Shown here: positions 6,018 through 6,634 of the stretch, piece by piece
Numbering within the stretch: the first letter of the stretch is position 1
How the letters are laid out: each line of letters starts with the position of its first letter
Assembly (NCBI GenBank): GCA_947474485.1
Contig: CANJJP010000092.1
Coordinates: 1 to 6,634 of the forward strand
DNA length: 6,634 bases
Direction of reading: 5' to 3'
Source of the DNA: Bacteroidota bacterium
GTDB lineage: Bacteria > Bacteroidota > Bacteroidia > B-17B0 > Aurantibacillaceae
Translations under genes and position numbers: made by a program
The notes under the pieces: model-generated
Database searches by the model: none
Told to the model about the DNA's origin: nothing
Seen by the model: only the letters and a program-made list of their open reading frames with translations

Positions 6018-6173
6018 TTATTTAAGTCTTAATTGGAATAAATGATAACGTGTAACAACTAATATATTACTAGCACTTTCATTTTCATCCAAAATGATGC
6101 TTACCACATACAGGCCAATAGTTAAATTTTGTTCATTTAAGCATGAAATGAGTTCATTGGAACTGCTATTAAA
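6018..6173 (-). pseudogene. Possible remnant of a type IX secretion C-terminal domain
   Basis: A minus-strand frame is open for 51 codons between an in-frame TGA (6176-6174) and TAA (6020-6018). It contains no ATG, so it is unlikely to be a small gene in its own right. Residues 17-42 read LTIGLYVVSIILD, then ENESASNI, then LVVTR. This follows the pattern of the type IX (Por) secretion tail common in Bacteroidota: a short turn, G-[IVL]-Y-[VIF]-V-x-[IV], a hydrophilic hairpin, then a K/N-[IL]-V-V-x-[RK] strand. The last nine residues (YHLFQLRLK) extend past the usual end of that domain. The rest of such a protein is not found upstream: other frames in 6174-6295 are broken by stops, and the gene at 6296 ends cleanly. 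A Wzt-like beta domain is an alternative source. Resemblance is by eye only. Confidence 0.35.
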
Positions 6174-6295
6174 TCATGTCTAATTTATCCCAATTCAACA
6201 GTATATAAAATTTATGATAAATGAATATTTTCTTGCAATTAAGGCTTTACGAAACTTGCTGACAATAAAAATTAATTCGCGAAAAAGCAGGGCAT

Positions 6296-6634
6296 TTATC
6301 TTCCTTCAACCAGAAAGAGTCGGGCTTTCATTCTATCTAATGCTTTAAAACTACAAGTTGGATCAGCGATTGAGTAATAAGCATTATGCAAACAACAGGT
6401 GTAAATATCTGGAGCTAGTTTTCCAGATTTCTTTTCCTTTAGTTGTTTTTCGGTTGTTTTAACTACTGAAAAAGTTTCTTCGTTACAGCCATATTCCATA
6501 AAAACTTCATCAGTTAAGCCTTTAAACATCATTGCCATGTATCTTCCATTAGGCATTTTTGTTACTGCCATTTTTTCGAAAGTAATGTCGTTTCCTGTGG
6601 TTGAATAAATGAAATACAAAGTATCGCCTACGGC
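6296..6634 (-). CDS. Unrecognised protein, C-terminal 112 residues
   Basis: The 3' part of a minus-strand gene whose start lies beyond the right edge. The frame is open from the last base (A-V-G-D-T-L-Y-F-I-Y) to the TAA at 6298-6296. A TTG at 6619 is not a credible start because the frame continues upstream of it. The visible part seems to be mixed alpha/beta: strands around LYFIYSTT and GRYMAMMFKG, a charged segment TTEKQLKEKKSGK, then a Cys-containing stretch (DIYTCCLHNAYYSIADPTCSF) and a basic end KARLFLVEGR. I see no signal peptide, membrane segment or known motif in this portion and do not assign a function. The frame has normal amino-acid composition and codon use, which supports a real gene. 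Confidence 0.7.
   Translation of the reverse strand, partial: AVGDTLYFIYSTTGNDITFEKMAVTKMPNGRYMAMMFKGLTDEVFMEYGCNEETFSVVKTTEKQLKEKKSGKLAPDIYTCCLHNAYYSIADPTCSFKALDRMKARLFLVEGR

Larger units (their letters stand above)
5968..6295. other. 328-bp stretch without an intact gene
   Basis: The stretch lies between the glycosyltransferase start and the stop of the gene at the right edge; both genes are read leftward. It holds the glycosyltransferase promoter (5976-5983) and the possible sorting-domain remnant (6018-6173). In 6174-6295 I see only AT-rich sequence with a short TTCGCGAA palindrome (6276-6283) and no hairpin plus T tract that would end the right-hand gene. The length suggests a gene once stood here. 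Confidence 0.6.

Noticed and set aside
6179..6295. Minus-strand frames between the right-edge gene and the sorting-domain-like fragment, considered as the missing front part of the decayed gene
   Set aside because: The translations are short, low in complexity and rich in Ile, Phe and Lys as expected of AT-rich non-coding DNA; I could not join them to the fragment.

Overview
The window looks like an AT-rich chromosomal segment of a member of the Bacteroidota. Three things point there. TAnnTTTG promoter elements (the Bacteroidota -7 box) sit just ahead of several start codons. Shine-Dalgarno sequences are absent, and leaders are A/T-rich. The HMG-CoA lyase is of the ECPRDAMQG / DFGSFVSPKAIPQMQD type that I associate with that phylum. 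It is mostly ordinary chromosome: I see no phage, insertion sequence, CRISPR array, tRNA or rRNA.

Layout, left to right. Positions 1-282 are mainly non-coding; they hold an exact 20-bp direct repeat (76-95 and 110-129) and, at the left edge, a possible minus-strand promoter and start codon. A minus-strand operon follows, with pyrD (1137-2174, class 2 dihydroorotate dehydrogenase) upstream and an HMG-CoA lyase gene (283-1140) downstream, overlapping by ATGA. A divergent promoter region (2175-2334) separates pyrD from a small plus-strand lipoprotein gene (2335-2601) that encodes an Ala/Lys/Asp/Ser-rich helix with 11-residue repeats. That gene converges on recN (2671-4329, minus), and a 17-bp perfect-stem hairpin between them should terminate both. 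Divergent from recN is a plus-strand gene for a four-helix membrane protein with a PH-like cytosolic tail (4435-5079). It converges on a minus-strand family 2 glycosyltransferase (5215-5967), again with a symmetric terminator-like hairpin between. From 5968 to 6295 there is no intact gene, but positions 6173-6018 (minus) carry a 51-residue start-less open frame that reads like the end of a type IX secretion C-terminal sorting domain. The 3' end of an unrecognised minus-strand gene fills 6296-6634.

The genes do not form one pathway. They cover pyrimidine synthesis, leucine/acyl-CoA catabolism, double-strand-break repair, envelope lipoprotein and polyprenyl-linked glycan chemistry. The most interesting leads are the small helical lipoprotein, which resembles Braun's lipoprotein in architecture, the possible sorting-domain relic, the near-leaderless arrangement of pyrD and the glycosyltransferase, and the direct repeat beside the left-edge promoter. 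I did not find convincing evidence of a new multi-gene system.
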